In this document: positions 1 to 12,939 of the stretch, piece by piece | Layout: each line of letters starts with the position of its first letter | How positions within the stretch are numbered: the first letter of the stretch is position 1 | From: Candidatus Pantoea deserta | Lineage (GTDB): Bacteria > Pseudomonadota > Gammaproteobacteria > Enterobacterales > Enterobacteriaceae | Direction of reading: 5' to 3' | NCBI RefSeq assembly: GCF_003813865.1 | Contig: NZ_RMVG01000012.1 | Coordinates: forward strand, 86,924-150,923 | DNA length: 64,000 nt | The notes under the pieces: generated by a model | Seen by the model: only the letters and a program-made list of their open reading frames with translations | What the model was told of the DNA's origin: nothing | Database searches by the model: none | Made by a program: the position numbers and the translations under genes

Positions 1-40
1 CGGCCGCTGCTGTCTGGCCACTATCCTGTCGAACCGCTAT

Positions 41-98
41 AAAAAAAACCGCCGACGCTGCCCAGCGGTTTTACGCATGCTGGACAACGTCGGCGGTC
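41..98 (-). terminator. Rho-independent terminator of spy
   Basis: A perfect 10-bp inverted repeat (48-57 with 89-98) has a nested second stem (62-66 with 79-83). On the minus strand it is followed by a run of U from the A tract at 41-48. It lies just downstream of the spy stop codon, so it most likely ends the spy transcript. Confidence 0.8.
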
Positions 99-120
99 TT
101 ATGACCTGTAGTCAGAGAGA

Positions 121-609
121 TTATTCAGCCGGCGGCGGCGCCATTTTCCCGTCGCGCGGACCTTTCTCAGTCAGATGCTTTTCAAAATTAGCGTTGTACT
201 GCTTTTTCTGCTCTGGCGTCAGCACGTTGTAGATCTTGTTTTGGGTTTCCATCATCGCGACCGCGCGCTCTTTCGCGTTGGCGGTCATCTTCTCTGCCTG
301 CGCCTCGGCTTTGGCACGGTCAAAGCTGTCGGCGGCCACGATCGCATGGTCAGCGCGGCGCTCTTCCAGCGACGGACGTTTAAAATCTTTATGGCTCTCT
401 TTCATGATGTCGCGGATCTGGGTTTTCTGCGCATCAGTCAGGTTCAGCCCCTGGAACATCATGTTCATACCGTGGTGCATTGGCGGTTTATGCATTGGCT
501 TTTCGCTGCCGGCTGGCGGTGGCGTCAGGTTATCGGCCGCTGCATGGACCGCGCTTGCCGCACCGAACGCCAGGGTTGAAGCCAGAAGAAGGGAAGTCAG
601 TTTACGCAT
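121..609 (-). CDS. spy: Spy/CpxP-family periplasmic chaperone
   Basis: A 162-residue exported protein with a clear signal peptide (basic MRK start, hydrophobic core, cleavage after VHA near residue 23). Two LTxxQ motifs, LTDAQ and LTPEQ, are the hallmark of the Spy/CpxP family. Between them lies an Arg-, Lys- and Met-rich helical region typical of the cradle-shaped dimer that protects unfolded proteins in the periplasm. The length matches E. coli Spy, and the position next to astE is the same as in E. coli. In that species the Cpx and Bae envelope-stress systems control the gene. It has its own terminator downstream, so it is a single-gene unit. Spy itself is more likely than CpxP because of the synteny and because no cpxRA lies nearby. 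Confidence 0.88.
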   Translation of the reverse strand: MRKLTSLLLASTLAFGAASAVHAAADNLTPPPAGSEKPMHKPPMHHGMNMMFQGLNLTDAQKTQIRDIMKESHKDFKRPSLEERRADHAIVAADSFDRAKAEAQAEKMTANAKERAVAMMETQNKIYNVLTPEQKKQYNANFEKHLTEKGPRDGKMAPPPAE

Positions 610-881
610 AATAGTGTCCTTATCATTCAGTTAATGACGACAGCAGCCTGTCGTGTCTTCGAGAGCAAGATTACGCTGCTGAATGTCAATCACTCAGAGA
701 CTGAGTAAAGCCGTGAAAGCATAAAAGACAAAAATCCGGCAATCATGAAGAGAATAAGAAGAATTGCGTGAGGAATTGCAAAAGAGTATGAATCTAAAGC
801 GGATTTGGCAGAAATTAAGGAGGAGTGTAAGGGTTACGACAGCAAAGCGGAAGAAAAATCCTGCCCTTCACTGCCGTTTTT
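610..881 (-). promoter_or_regulatory. spy upstream region with inverted repeat and weak CpxR-like box
   Basis: This 272-bp gap between astE and spy must hold the spy promoter. A perfect 6-3-6 inverted repeat (ACTCAG-AGA-CTGAGT) lies at 692-706. A GTAAA at 705-709 followed by GAAAG at 715-719 is an imperfect match to the CpxR tandem box GTAAA-N5-GTAAA. No gene is seen. The CpxR reading rests on known spy regulation plus a weak match. Confidence 0.3.
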
Positions 882-1880
882 TTACTGCGGCGGCACGTCA
901 GTCTGCGCATCCTCTCTGACCAGCATCAGACCGGCGCGCAATCCAGGCGCGACGGCGGGATTGGGGAACAACACATACTCCCGCGCCTGCTGCACAACGT
1001 AACGCGTCTCGCCATCCTCAGCCAGCAGCGCCCCCTGCGGAAAGGCGGTAAAGTTGCGCGTCTCCGCGTCCATATGCAGCCTGAACTGCTCGCTCAGGCG
1101 GGTGATCTGCTGCGCCACCCGATAGCGGCGCGGCGCGCTCTGCGCCTGGGGCAAAGGCTCACCGCTCAGCAGCGCCGCCAGCGCCTGCTGCGCGGCGGCA
1201 AACTGCGTCAGATCGTTAGCGCCGAACGGCAGCGCTTTTCCCAGCTCCAGCGTGCAGCTGGCCGCGCTAAAGTGCGCGCAGCTGAAGTGAGTAAAGGTGC
1301 CGCCGGGCGCGGTATGAAACACCAGCGCCTCCAGTCCCGCCGCCGTCAGCCAGTCAATGAAATCCTCTGGCCAGGGCTGCGCGTTAAGCGGCAGCACGCC
1401 AAAGCGCGTATGCCAGGAACCGCGGATAGCGGTGTGCAAATCAAGGTGCCAGCGCGGCTGATCTTTCCGGCACGACTGAAGCCAGAAGGTTTCAACTGCC
1501 TGTTCCAGTCGCAGCGCGCGCCGCGCCTCGTCGCAGTCGTCGATCTGCTGCCAGCGGCCGCCAAACAGCCGGTTAACGTCATGGCGCAAGTAGCGCTTTC
1601 CGGCGCGCAGCGCCGCCGGATTGCCCAGAATGGCCAGAACGCGCTGGCGCAGCGGTTTCTCCCCGCGCAGTAGCGCGCCGACCTGGGCATTCATCATCTC
1701 CACCGGCGCGGTTTCATTGCCATGAATACCCGCCGACAGCACCAGCGCCTGCTGCGGCTCGCTTTTAGGCTCAAGCTGCAAAATGCCGTGGTCGAGCCAC
1801 TGCCAGCGTAGAAAAGGGGTATCGCCGCGCTGGATGCGCGGCGCTTCGCCTGACAACGTTTGCTGAAGAAAATCCTGCAT
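882..1880 (-). CDS. astE: Succinylglutamate desuccinylase AstE
   Basis: Last step of the arginine succinyltransferase pathway: hydrolysis of N-succinylglutamate to succinate and glutamate in the cytoplasm. The 332-residue protein belongs to the zinc-dependent AstE/aspartoacylase family. The metal-binding motif GIHGNETAP is visible near residue 52, and a later [10 protein letters not shown] supplies the other metal histidine. Length is close to the usual 320-325. It is the fifth gene of the ast operon, 33 bp after astB, and the only one in the operon that does not overlap its predecessor. No clear terminator was found after it. Confidence 0.93.
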   Translation of the reverse strand: MQDFLQQTLSGEAPRIQRGDTPFLRWQWLDHGILQLEPKSEPQQALVLSAGIHGNETAPVEMMNAQVGALLRGEKPLRQRVLAILGNPAALRAGKRYLRHDVNRLFGGRWQQIDDCDEARRALRLEQAVETFWLQSCRKDQPRWHLDLHTAIRGSWHTRFGVLPLNAQPWPEDFIDWLTAAGLEALVFHTAPGGTFTHFSCAHFSAASCTLELGKALPFGANDLTQFAAAQQALAALLSGEPLPQAQSAPRRYRVAQQITRLSEQFRLHMDAETRNFTAFPQGALLAEDGETRYVVQQAREYVLFPNPAVAPGLRAGLMLVREDAQTDVPPQ

Positions 1881-1913
1881 CGTTACTCCCGTCTGCGATA
1901 AAAGTGGCGCTGG

Positions 1914-7016
<5,103 letters not shown>

Positions 7017-7045
7017 TCAGGGTAAACGCAGCCCTACTGTAGATT

Positions 7046-7060
7046 GCAGCTTATGTGCCA
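7046..7060 (-). promoter_or_regulatory. Sigma-54 promoter of the ast operon
   Basis: On the minus strand the sequence reads TGGCAC-N5-CTGC, which keeps the -24 GG and -12 GC at the spacing required by RpoN. The expected start of transcription is near 7034, about 85 bp before the astC ATG. Sigma-54/NtrC control of astCADBE is established in E. coli. A loose NtrC-like half-site pair around 7137-7153 is the only enhancer candidate noticed. Confidence 0.7.
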
Positions 7061-7870
7061 GCCAAGTGATTAAATGCATAAATGAGATTCGATAACGCAA
7101 AATCAATAACTTAAATATGACTACTATTCAGTTAAAGTGCATATATAGTGAATAATTTTGATTGCGCCGCGCCTGCGCCGCAGGATCGACAGAAAAGTTA
7201 TGCAGTTGCCAGAGTAAATATTGCTTTTGTGATCTCTCTTAATTTTTATGGCCAGATTCGGGCAAAAGGCGCACCACAAGCGTGCATCGCGCACGCTAAT
7301 CGGGCATCAGATCTGCAAAGGAAAAACAATAAAGAGGTAATTTGCGCTGTCAGCCAGCTAATCACAGCGGCGAAGCAAAGACGCGCGGCACCGTTATTGA
7401 TGATTATTTAGCCAGGAAGAAGAAATAAATATCAGCCATTCCACTATTATTGCTGACGTTATTATCAGGAAGGAAATAGCATTATTTCAAAGCATGAAAA
7501 ATTTGTAAGCAGGCTAATGGTTAAAGCCTTAACCTGTTCCCCTTCTTTGAACATTTCCGGTTAAGCTTGATTTTCATTCGGGATTAGCTAGCAAACAAAA
7601 TCCATAATAACCTTCATAAAACGCGCCTGCCGACATCCATAAAAATCATTAGAATTCATACATTTGCAAAGAATATTATCTTTAAGCGAAAAATAGCAAA
7701 TAAAATCAGGCAGCGGCATAAAGATGAAAAAACGTACAGATTAACGTAATACAACCAATAAGAAACAAATTGTTACACTTATTGCACTAGGTCAGATTAT
7801 CCTTTTGTGTCATTTTTCTTTCACCCCGACCAACGGGGAATAATAACAAACACAAACAGGTTAAATATAA
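7061..7870. other. AT-rich intergenic region between astC and the porin
   Basis: About 800 bp without a convincing gene, visibly richer in A and T than its surroundings. It must hold the astC upstream activation region and the porin promoter. The segment around 7760-7782 (GAAACAAATTGTTACA) is vaguely like an OmpR box, but the match is weak. A short hairpin (CCCCG-ACCAA-CGGGG, 7824-7838) falls in the porin 5' leader. An 87-codon open frame at 7148-7411 has no ribosome binding site and no recognisable domain, so it is not called. Confidence 0.5.
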
Positions 7871-8944
7871 ATGATGAAGCGCTCTTTACTGGCGGCAGTA
7901 ATGTCGTCCCTGCTCGGAATGTCTGTCGCTCAGGCAGCAGAAATTTATAATAAAGATGGCAATAAACTTGACCTCGTCGGGAAAATTAACGTTTCGCATC
8001 TGTTTTCAGATGACAGCAGTAATGATGGCGATGTCTCCTCCTATACCCGCCTGGGCTTTAAAGGCGAAACGAAGATTACCGATCGGCTAACCGGCTATGG
8101 TTTCTGGCAGTATCAGTACAGCCTGCGTAACTCCGAAGGCAGCGACGCCCAGACCGGCAACCGCACCCGCCTCGGCTACGCTGGCCTGAAATTTGGCGAC
8201 GCTGGCTCGCTGGACTATGGCCGCAACTACGGTCTGGTTTACGATGCGCTGGCCTACACCGATATGCTGCCCTACTTCGGCGGCGACTCAGGCTATACCG
8301 ACGCGTTTCTGGCGGGCCGCTCCACCGGCGTGCTGACCTGGCGTAATAAAGACTTCTTTGGTCTGGTGAAAGGTCTCAACCTGGCGGCGCAGTACGAAGG
8401 TAAAAACGAGCGTGCCGGCAACACCGACGCCGTGCGCCGCTCAAACGGCGACGGCTATGCGCTCTCCGCCAGCTATGACTTTGATTTTGGTCTGAGCTTC
8501 AGCGGCGCTTTTGCCAGCCTGGATCGTACCGAGACGCAGAACGCAGCCGCGCGCGGCGACGGCGAGAAAGCGCAGCACTGGGCGACGGCGGTGAAATATG
8601 ATGCTAACCAGATCTATCTGGCGGCGATGTATGGTGAAACCCTGAACGCTACGCCGATCAGCGGCGGCTTTGCCAACAAAGCGCAGAACTTTGAAGCCGT
8701 GGCGCAGTATCAGTTCCTGAACGGTATTCGCCCGTCAGTGGGCTACGTCTCTTCGAAGGGTAAAGAGATTGAAAATATCGGCGACGCGGACATCGTGAAA
8801 TATGTTTCCGCCGGCGTGACCTATTACTTTAACAAGAATATGTCGACCTATGCCGAATACAAGATCAACCTGCTCGATGACAATAACCCGCTGGGTCTGA
8901 AGACCGACGACATTGCTGCCGTCGGCCTGATCTACCAGTTCTGA
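7871..8944 (+). CDS. General trimeric porin, OmpC/OmpF/PhoE family
   Basis: A 357-residue outer-membrane porin for passive diffusion of small hydrophilic solutes. It has a signal peptide (cleavage after AQA, mature start [16 protein letters not shown]), the family beta-strand pattern and the terminal IYQF needed for Bam-dependent assembly. Constriction loop L3 is recognisable as [16 protein letters not shown]. The usual glutamate of PEFGGD is tyrosine here (Y135). It is a single gene with a long AT-rich leader and a strong terminator. Which of the three E. coli paralogues it matches cannot be decided by eye, so no symbol is given. ATG codons occur at positions 1 and 2; the first is used. Confidence 0.92.
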   Translation: MMKRSLLAAVMSSLLGMSVAQAAEIYNKDGNKLDLVGKINVSHLFSDDSSNDGDVSSYTRLGFKGETKITDRLTGYGFWQYQYSLRNSEGSDAQTGNRTRLGYAGLKFGDAGSLDYGRNYGLVYDALAYTDMLPYFGGDSGYTDAFLAGRSTGVLTWRNKDFFGLVKGLNLAAQYEGKNERAGNTDAVRRSNGDGYALSASYDFDFGLSFSGAFASLDRTETQNAAARGDGEKAQHWATAVKYDANQIYLAAMYGETLNATPISGGFANKAQNFEAVAQYQFLNGIRPSVGYVSSKGKEIENIGDADIVKYVSAGVTYYFNKNMSTYAEYKINLLDDNNPLGLKTDDIAAVGLIYQF

Positions 8945-8963
8945 TTCGATTTACCCTCACTCC

Positions 8964-9015
8964 GCGCCCGGTCGGTGTCAGCCGGGCGCGCAAGGCCGCG
9001 CGAGCGGCCTTTTTT
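8964..9015 (+). terminator. Porin terminator (tandem hairpins)
   Basis: Two adjacent stems follow the porin stop. The first is GCGCCCGG with CCGGGCGC (8964-8989). The second is AAGGCCGC-GCGA-GCGGCCTT (8992-9011), which runs into a T tract to 9015. The second is a typical intrinsic terminator for the plus strand. Confidence 0.85.
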
Positions 9016-9046
9016 ACTGGCGACTGGCAGCCAGGTCCCGCGTCGG

Positions 9047-9955
9047 TCAGGTCAGACGATAGCGCAAATCCGGGCGCAGCGGCGTGGGCAACGTCTCCTC
9101 TTCTCCCGCCATTTCCCGCAGGCTGATCTCAATATTGGTGCAGATAGCGTCCATCGGCAGATGGTTGTTCTGATAGCCAAAAGGCATCTCCAGCTCTTCT
9201 GCCAGCGTATCCAGCGACAGAAAGGTGTAGGAGATAAACATGGATACCAGCGGCGTCATGTAGTGCAGGTCGGGCGCCAGAGCAAACGGCAGCAGCGTAC
9301 AGAACAGGTAGACAGTGCGGTGCAGCAACAGACCGTAGGCGAAAGGCACCGGCATACTGGCCAGACGTTCGCAGCCGCCCAGTACGGCCGCCAGCTGATT
9401 CAGGCTTTCGTCGATATTACTCCATACCAGATCGCTGATTTTGCCCTGCCGCCGCTGATCCGCCAGCCAGTGTGACAGCTGCAAGTGCAGCATATTGGTG
9501 GGGGAACGGCGCGACAGCACCCACTCGGCATCGTCGCCCAGCAGACGCTGGAGGTCGGCGCGCGCATCGCTGCGGCGCAGCTGATGCTTCAGGCTGTAGC
9601 AGAACGCCAGCAGCAGCGCCTGAATGCGCGGCGCATCCTCCGGAAACAGCGCCAGCACCTGACGCTGTAGCGTGCGGCAGGCGATCAGCAGCGCGCCGAA
9701 AAAGTGGCGCGCCTCGCTGAAGCGCGCAAAGCAGACGCTGTTGCGAAAGCCGAGGAATACCGCTATCGATACGCCCAGCAGGCTAAAAGGCGCCAGCGTC
9801 AGCTTAATGCCGAGCGTCTCGTACCAGTTGAGCAGCCAGAGCGCAAGCAGCGACATCAGCAGATTGAGAAACAAGCGAAACGAAATAACAGGCAGCACTG
9901 AGCCGTGCCAGGCAAACAAACGAACGAACCAATGGCGATGGGGACGAACGATCAT
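9047..9955 (-). CDS. yneE: YneE-type bestrophin-family membrane protein
   Basis: A 302-residue inner-membrane protein matching the E. coli YneE branch of the bestrophin (RFP-TM) family, pentameric anion-channel-like proteins. Recognisable parts are the N-terminal MIVRPHRHW and WHGSVLP segment, the GFRNSVCFARF stretch after the second membrane helix, HRTVYLFCTLLPFAL, and the C-terminal acidic block before PFG. In YneE as I remember it that block reads EELEDPFG; here it is EELEMPFG, so the last acidic residue is replaced. Function in enterobacteria is not firmly known. A perfect CRP-like palindrome lies 66 bp upstream of the start codon. Confidence 0.85.
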   Translation of the reverse strand: MIVRPHRHWFVRLFAWHGSVLPVISFRLFLNLLMSLLALWLLNWYETLGIKLTLAPFSLLGVSIAVFLGFRNSVCFARFSEARHFFGALLIACRTLQRQVLALFPEDAPRIQALLLAFCYSLKHQLRRSDARADLQRLLGDDAEWVLSRRSPTNMLHLQLSHWLADQRRQGKISDLVWSNIDESLNQLAAVLGGCERLASMPVPFAYGLLLHRTVYLFCTLLPFALAPDLHYMTPLVSMFISYTFLSLDTLAEELEMPFGYQNNHLPMDAICTNIEISLREMAGEEETLPTPLRPDLRYRLT

Positions 9956-10020
9956 GATGTGCAGGTGACAAGGGATTTTGCGGCGATTCTGCGTCTTTCT
10001 CCTGCCGCTTGCCAGCGAAA

Positions 10021-10042
10021 AATTGTGACAATTGTCACAATT
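10021..10042. promoter_or_regulatory. Perfect 22-bp palindrome matching the CRP consensus
   Basis: AATTGTGACAATTGTCACAATT is its own reverse complement and contains TGTGA-N6-TCACA, the CRP core half-sites at exact spacing. It sits upstream of the bestrophin gene, with its centre about 76 bp before the start codon, and downstream of the small lipoprotein gene. It therefore most plausibly regulates the former. Binding by CRP is inferred from the match. Confidence 0.6.
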
Positions 10043-10083
10043 AATCGCGGAGGGCGCAGCGGCGGACGGCGAATGACGGACGG

Positions 10084-10446
10084 CTAATCTCTCATGCTGC
10101 CGCAGCGGGCAATCATCGTCGAAATGGTGGCTTTCGTCTCAGGATGGTTCGGGCCGTAATAGAACTGAGCGCTGGTCTGCCCGGCGCTAAAGTGGCCCAC
10201 TTCAACCCAGGCGACCACCTCTGATTGCGCATTGAGCAGATTAAAGCGGTGCGAGCCGTCCGGCAGAGGATCGTCAGGCTGCAACAGGTGGCGCTGACTG
10301 GCTGCCACGCCTTCAAGACACTGCTCGACGCGATAGCGATGGCCGGAAAAATAGCCCGTGGTGGTTTCGGGATGCAGTGTAACCTGCCCGACATCGACGC
10401 AGCCGCTCAACACGCAGGCGGCGAGTAACAGGGAAAAGCTTTTCAT
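10084..10446 (-). CDS. Small lipoprotein of unknown function
   Basis: A 120-residue protein with a lipoprotein signal peptide: MKSF, hydrophobic core, lipobox LSGC with the acylated cysteine at residue 16. The residue after the cysteine is valine, which suggests an outer-membrane destination. Two further cysteines lie at about residues 43 and 115 and could form a disulphide. No domain is recognised. It follows the YchO-like gene on the same strand after 64 bp, with no clear terminator between, so co-transcription is possible. Confidence 0.65.
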   Translation of the reverse strand: MKSFSLLLAACVLSGCVDVGQVTLHPETTTGYFSGHRYRVEQCLEGVAASQRHLLQPDDPLPDGSHRFNLLNAQSEVVAWVEVGHFSAGQTSAQFYYGPNHPETKATISTMIARCGSMRD

Positions 10447-10510
10447 TAATCAGCGACGCTCCATTTACCGTGGTAACCAGCCGACAGCATAGCCGCCCTC
10501 TGCTAACGCC

Positions 10511-11962
10511 TTAATCAACGGCCGTTAAGGGCGCCATCAAATCAAAACGCTCGCTTTCCTGCGGCGCGTCAAGACCCATTGGCGGCTGCACCTTGAGAGT
10601 GATCCAGTTAGAAGTGACGCGCTGCTGCTTTTCATCCTCCAGCGTGACCGACAGCCGGTATTCGTTGCTGGCGCCCGGCGAATCATCCCAGGCAGGGACA
10701 ATCAGGCTCCAGCCCTGCGGCTGATTATTGTCGGCGGGCGGCGTCAGGCTGAGCGCCTGGGTATCGCCCTGCCAGCTTACCGCCTTAATCGGGTTACTGT
10801 GGCGAATTTGCAGCTTCAGCGGCAGGCTCTCCCCTGGCGTCAGCTGCCAGGGGGGCGTCGCAAGAAACACCGACAGGGTTTTGCGCTGGCGAAACGCCAG
10901 CACCGGCGTATCCGAGCGCGTGACGCGGTCGTAGCGGCTGCCGCGCAGCGAGCGCGCTTCGGCAACATTATCGGCCTCCAGCTGTTTGCTCAGCGCCACG
11001 CCAAAACGGTAGTTCAGTTTGAGTCCCAGCTGATCCTGAGTCTCGCCCGCACTGCTGGTTTTGTGGGTGGCGGAGAGCGTCACCAGCGGCACCGGAGTAT
11101 AGGAGACGCCCAGCGACAGCGCGGAGGGATTATGATAGCGGTTGCCGCTGTGGAACAGATCGACATTGTTGCCAAGATACTGCTCCCAGCTCATCGAAAC
11201 GCCCAGCTGGCGATAAAAGGGCAAATAGCTCTGCGTCGTGATGTCATAGCCGCGCGCCATACGCTGCTGCTGCGTATCGCTGCTGTTCTTCCAGCCGCCA
11301 AGCGGATGATAATAGTTGGCGGAAAAGCGCAGATTCTCATTCCAGGCTTCGGTACCCAGCGAGGCGCGCTGCTGGCCTATGGCAAAGCTGCGATCGATAA
11401 AAGCGTTGTAGCCCAGCAGCCAGTCTGGCGTCACCCAGCGCTGCCCCAGCCCGATATTCCCCACCAGCCCGTCGCTGGTATCATGTATTCCCGCCTGGCT
11501 AAAGGTGAGATAGCTTTGCTCATCGGCCAGGGTACTAAACAGATCGCCGCCGGTGCCGGTAAAATTGCCCTGCATATCGACCATTAAATCCAGCTGCGCG
11601 TTGCCGTAAGGGGACAGCAGCGACTGCCCTTCGCTCTCTACGCGGCTGGCGACCTCATCGCGAAAATGATTAAACGCCCACACGCCCGCCTGCTGACCAA
11701 AAGAGGTCGCGTTGTCCGCATTCTGGCTGGCCTCGCCGATGCTTTTCGCAATGCTCGCCAGGCGTTTATTCCATTCATCGTCGTCACTGGCATTGCCCAG
11801 CGACGGCAGCGCCTCCAGCTGCTGCTGAAAGCGCCCGGGATCGTCAAACGGAGCATCGGCCACGGCAGCGGTAAACGCCTGTGCCGCAGGTACAGCCGAA
11901 AAGATCGCCATCGCGACCAGACGGATAAGAGAAACCTGACGGGTAGAGCAAGAAAAAAGCAT
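10511..11962 (-). CDS. ychO: YchO-like inverse autotransporter (invasin/intimin family)
   Basis: A 483-residue protein with an N-terminal signal peptide (cleavage near AQA, residues 26-29). Residues about 100-330 form an inverse autotransporter beta-barrel with typical strand repeats such as NIGLGQRWV, LLGYNAFIDRSF and GYDITTQSYLPFY. About 130 C-terminal residues look like one Ig-like passenger domain. This short architecture matches E. coli YchO rather than long invasins. In E. coli ychO also sits in the nar-cha region of the chromosome, which supports the name. Expected location is the outer membrane. The ligand or function is unknown. Confidence 0.8.
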   Translation of the reverse strand: MLFSCSTRQVSLIRLVAMAIFSAVPAAQAFTAAVADAPFDDPGRFQQQLEALPSLGNASDDDEWNKRLASIAKSIGEASQNADNATSFGQQAGVWAFNHFRDEVASRVESEGQSLLSPYGNAQLDLMVDMQGNFTGTGGDLFSTLADEQSYLTFSQAGIHDTSDGLVGNIGLGQRWVTPDWLLGYNAFIDRSFAIGQQRASLGTEAWNENLRFSANYYHPLGGWKNSSDTQQQRMARGYDITTQSYLPFYRQLGVSMSWEQYLGNNVDLFHSGNRYHNPSALSLGVSYTPVPLVTLSATHKTSSAGETQDQLGLKLNYRFGVALSKQLEADNVAEARSLRGSRYDRVTRSDTPVLAFRQRKTLSVFLATPPWQLTPGESLPLKLQIRHSNPIKAVSWQGDTQALSLTPPADNNQPQGWSLIVPAWDDSPGASNEYRLSVTLEDEKQQRVTSNWITLKVQPPMGLDAPQESERFDLMAPLTAVD

Positions 11963-12084
11963 AGCGACTTAACGGTTTTCTGGGCTGATTAACGAGACCT
12001 GTCTCACAAAACGTAATAGCGTAACTTTAACACATGGGGATTTATTTGCAGAGAAAGCGGAATAAACTGAGGGATAACAGGAGG

Positions 12085-12116
12085 AAAAAAGCTGGATAAA
12101 CAGCATGCTATCCAGC
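12085..12116 (-). terminator. Terminator of the sugar/polyol operon
   Basis: An 8-bp perfect stem (GCTGGATA at 12091-12098 with TATCCAGC at 12109-12116) is followed on the minus strand by six U from the A tract 12085-12090. It lies 14 bp beyond the stop codon of the last operon gene. Confidence 0.85.
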
Positions 12117-12129
12117 CGTATGCAGACGA

Positions 12130-12927
12130 TCAGGAGAAGATCAGTCCCCCGTCGACGTTAATGGTCTGCCCGGTAATATAGCGCGCATCCTCAGAGGCGA
12201 GAAACGCCACCAGCCCGGCAACGTCTTCCGGCTTGCCGGCGCGCTTCAGCGGAATATTCTGCACCCACTCCGCCATCAGCTCGCCCTTGCCATATTTTTT
12301 CTCATCAGTGCTGAGGATCTCTCCCCACACCCGATCGTTGTAATCCCACATCTCGCTTTCGATAATGCCGGGACAGAAGGCGTTAACGGTGATATGCCAG
12401 GGCGCCAGCTCCAGCGCCAGGCTCTGGGTAATACCGATAACGCCCATCTTGCTCGCCGCATAGTGCGGGGTATAGATAAACCCCTGACGCCCCTGCCCCG
12501 ACGAGGTGTTAATCAGGCTGCCGCGGTTCTGCCTCACCATATATTTCGCCGCCTCGCGACAGCAGAGCCAGACGCCGGTGGTATTGACCGCCAGCACCTT
12601 TTCAAAGTCGGCTTTCGGCATGGCGTCGAAGCGATCGATGGTGATCACCCCTGCGTTCTGGATCGACACATCAATGCGGCCAAAACGGTCAAACGCCTGC
12701 TGATAAAGCTGCTGCACCGCGGCTTCATCGGTGACGTCCGCCTGTAAGGCCAGAATATCGCTGCCATAGGTCGTTTTCAGCGCCTCGGCGGTGTCAAACA
12801 CCCGCTCGGCGTTGGAGACCATCACCAGGTTCGCGCCGTCGCGCGCAAAGCGCTCGGCGATGCCGGCCCCGATGCCGCGACAGGCGCCGGTGATCACTAC
12901 GGTTTGTCCTTGAAAATAACGCGTCAT
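12130..12927 (-). CDS. Short-chain dehydrogenase/reductase (polyol or sugar dehydrogenase type)
   Basis: A 265-residue classical SDR. The cofactor loop is TGACRGIG (residues 13-20), NAG is in the middle (IQNAGVIT), and the catalytic pair appears as YAASK after the SSGQGRQG serine segment. The C terminus ends in the usual GQTINVDGGL. It resembles sorbitol and other polyol 2-dehydrogenases. It is the last gene of the ABC operon, 12 bp after the permease gene. The substrate cannot be fixed from sequence. The presence of two different SDRs in a sugar-uptake operon suggests oxidation of an imported alditol or interconversion of its ketose. Confidence 0.8.
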   Translation of the reverse strand: MTRYFQGQTVVITGACRGIGAGIAERFARDGANLVMVSNAERVFDTAEALKTTYGSDILALQADVTDEAAVQQLYQQAFDRFGRIDVSIQNAGVITIDRFDAMPKADFEKVLAVNTTGVWLCCREAAKYMVRQNRGSLINTSSGQGRQGFIYTPHYAASKMGVIGITQSLALELAPWHITVNAFCPGIIESEMWDYNDRVWGEILSTDEKKYGKGELMAEWVQNIPLKRAGKPEDVAGLVAFLASEDARYITGQTINVDGGLIFS

Positions 12928-12939
12928 GTTACCCTCCGC

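Noticed and set aside
7148..7411. 87-codon open frame in the astC-porin gap
   Set aside because: No ribosome site, signal or domain; it lies in the presumed control region of ast.
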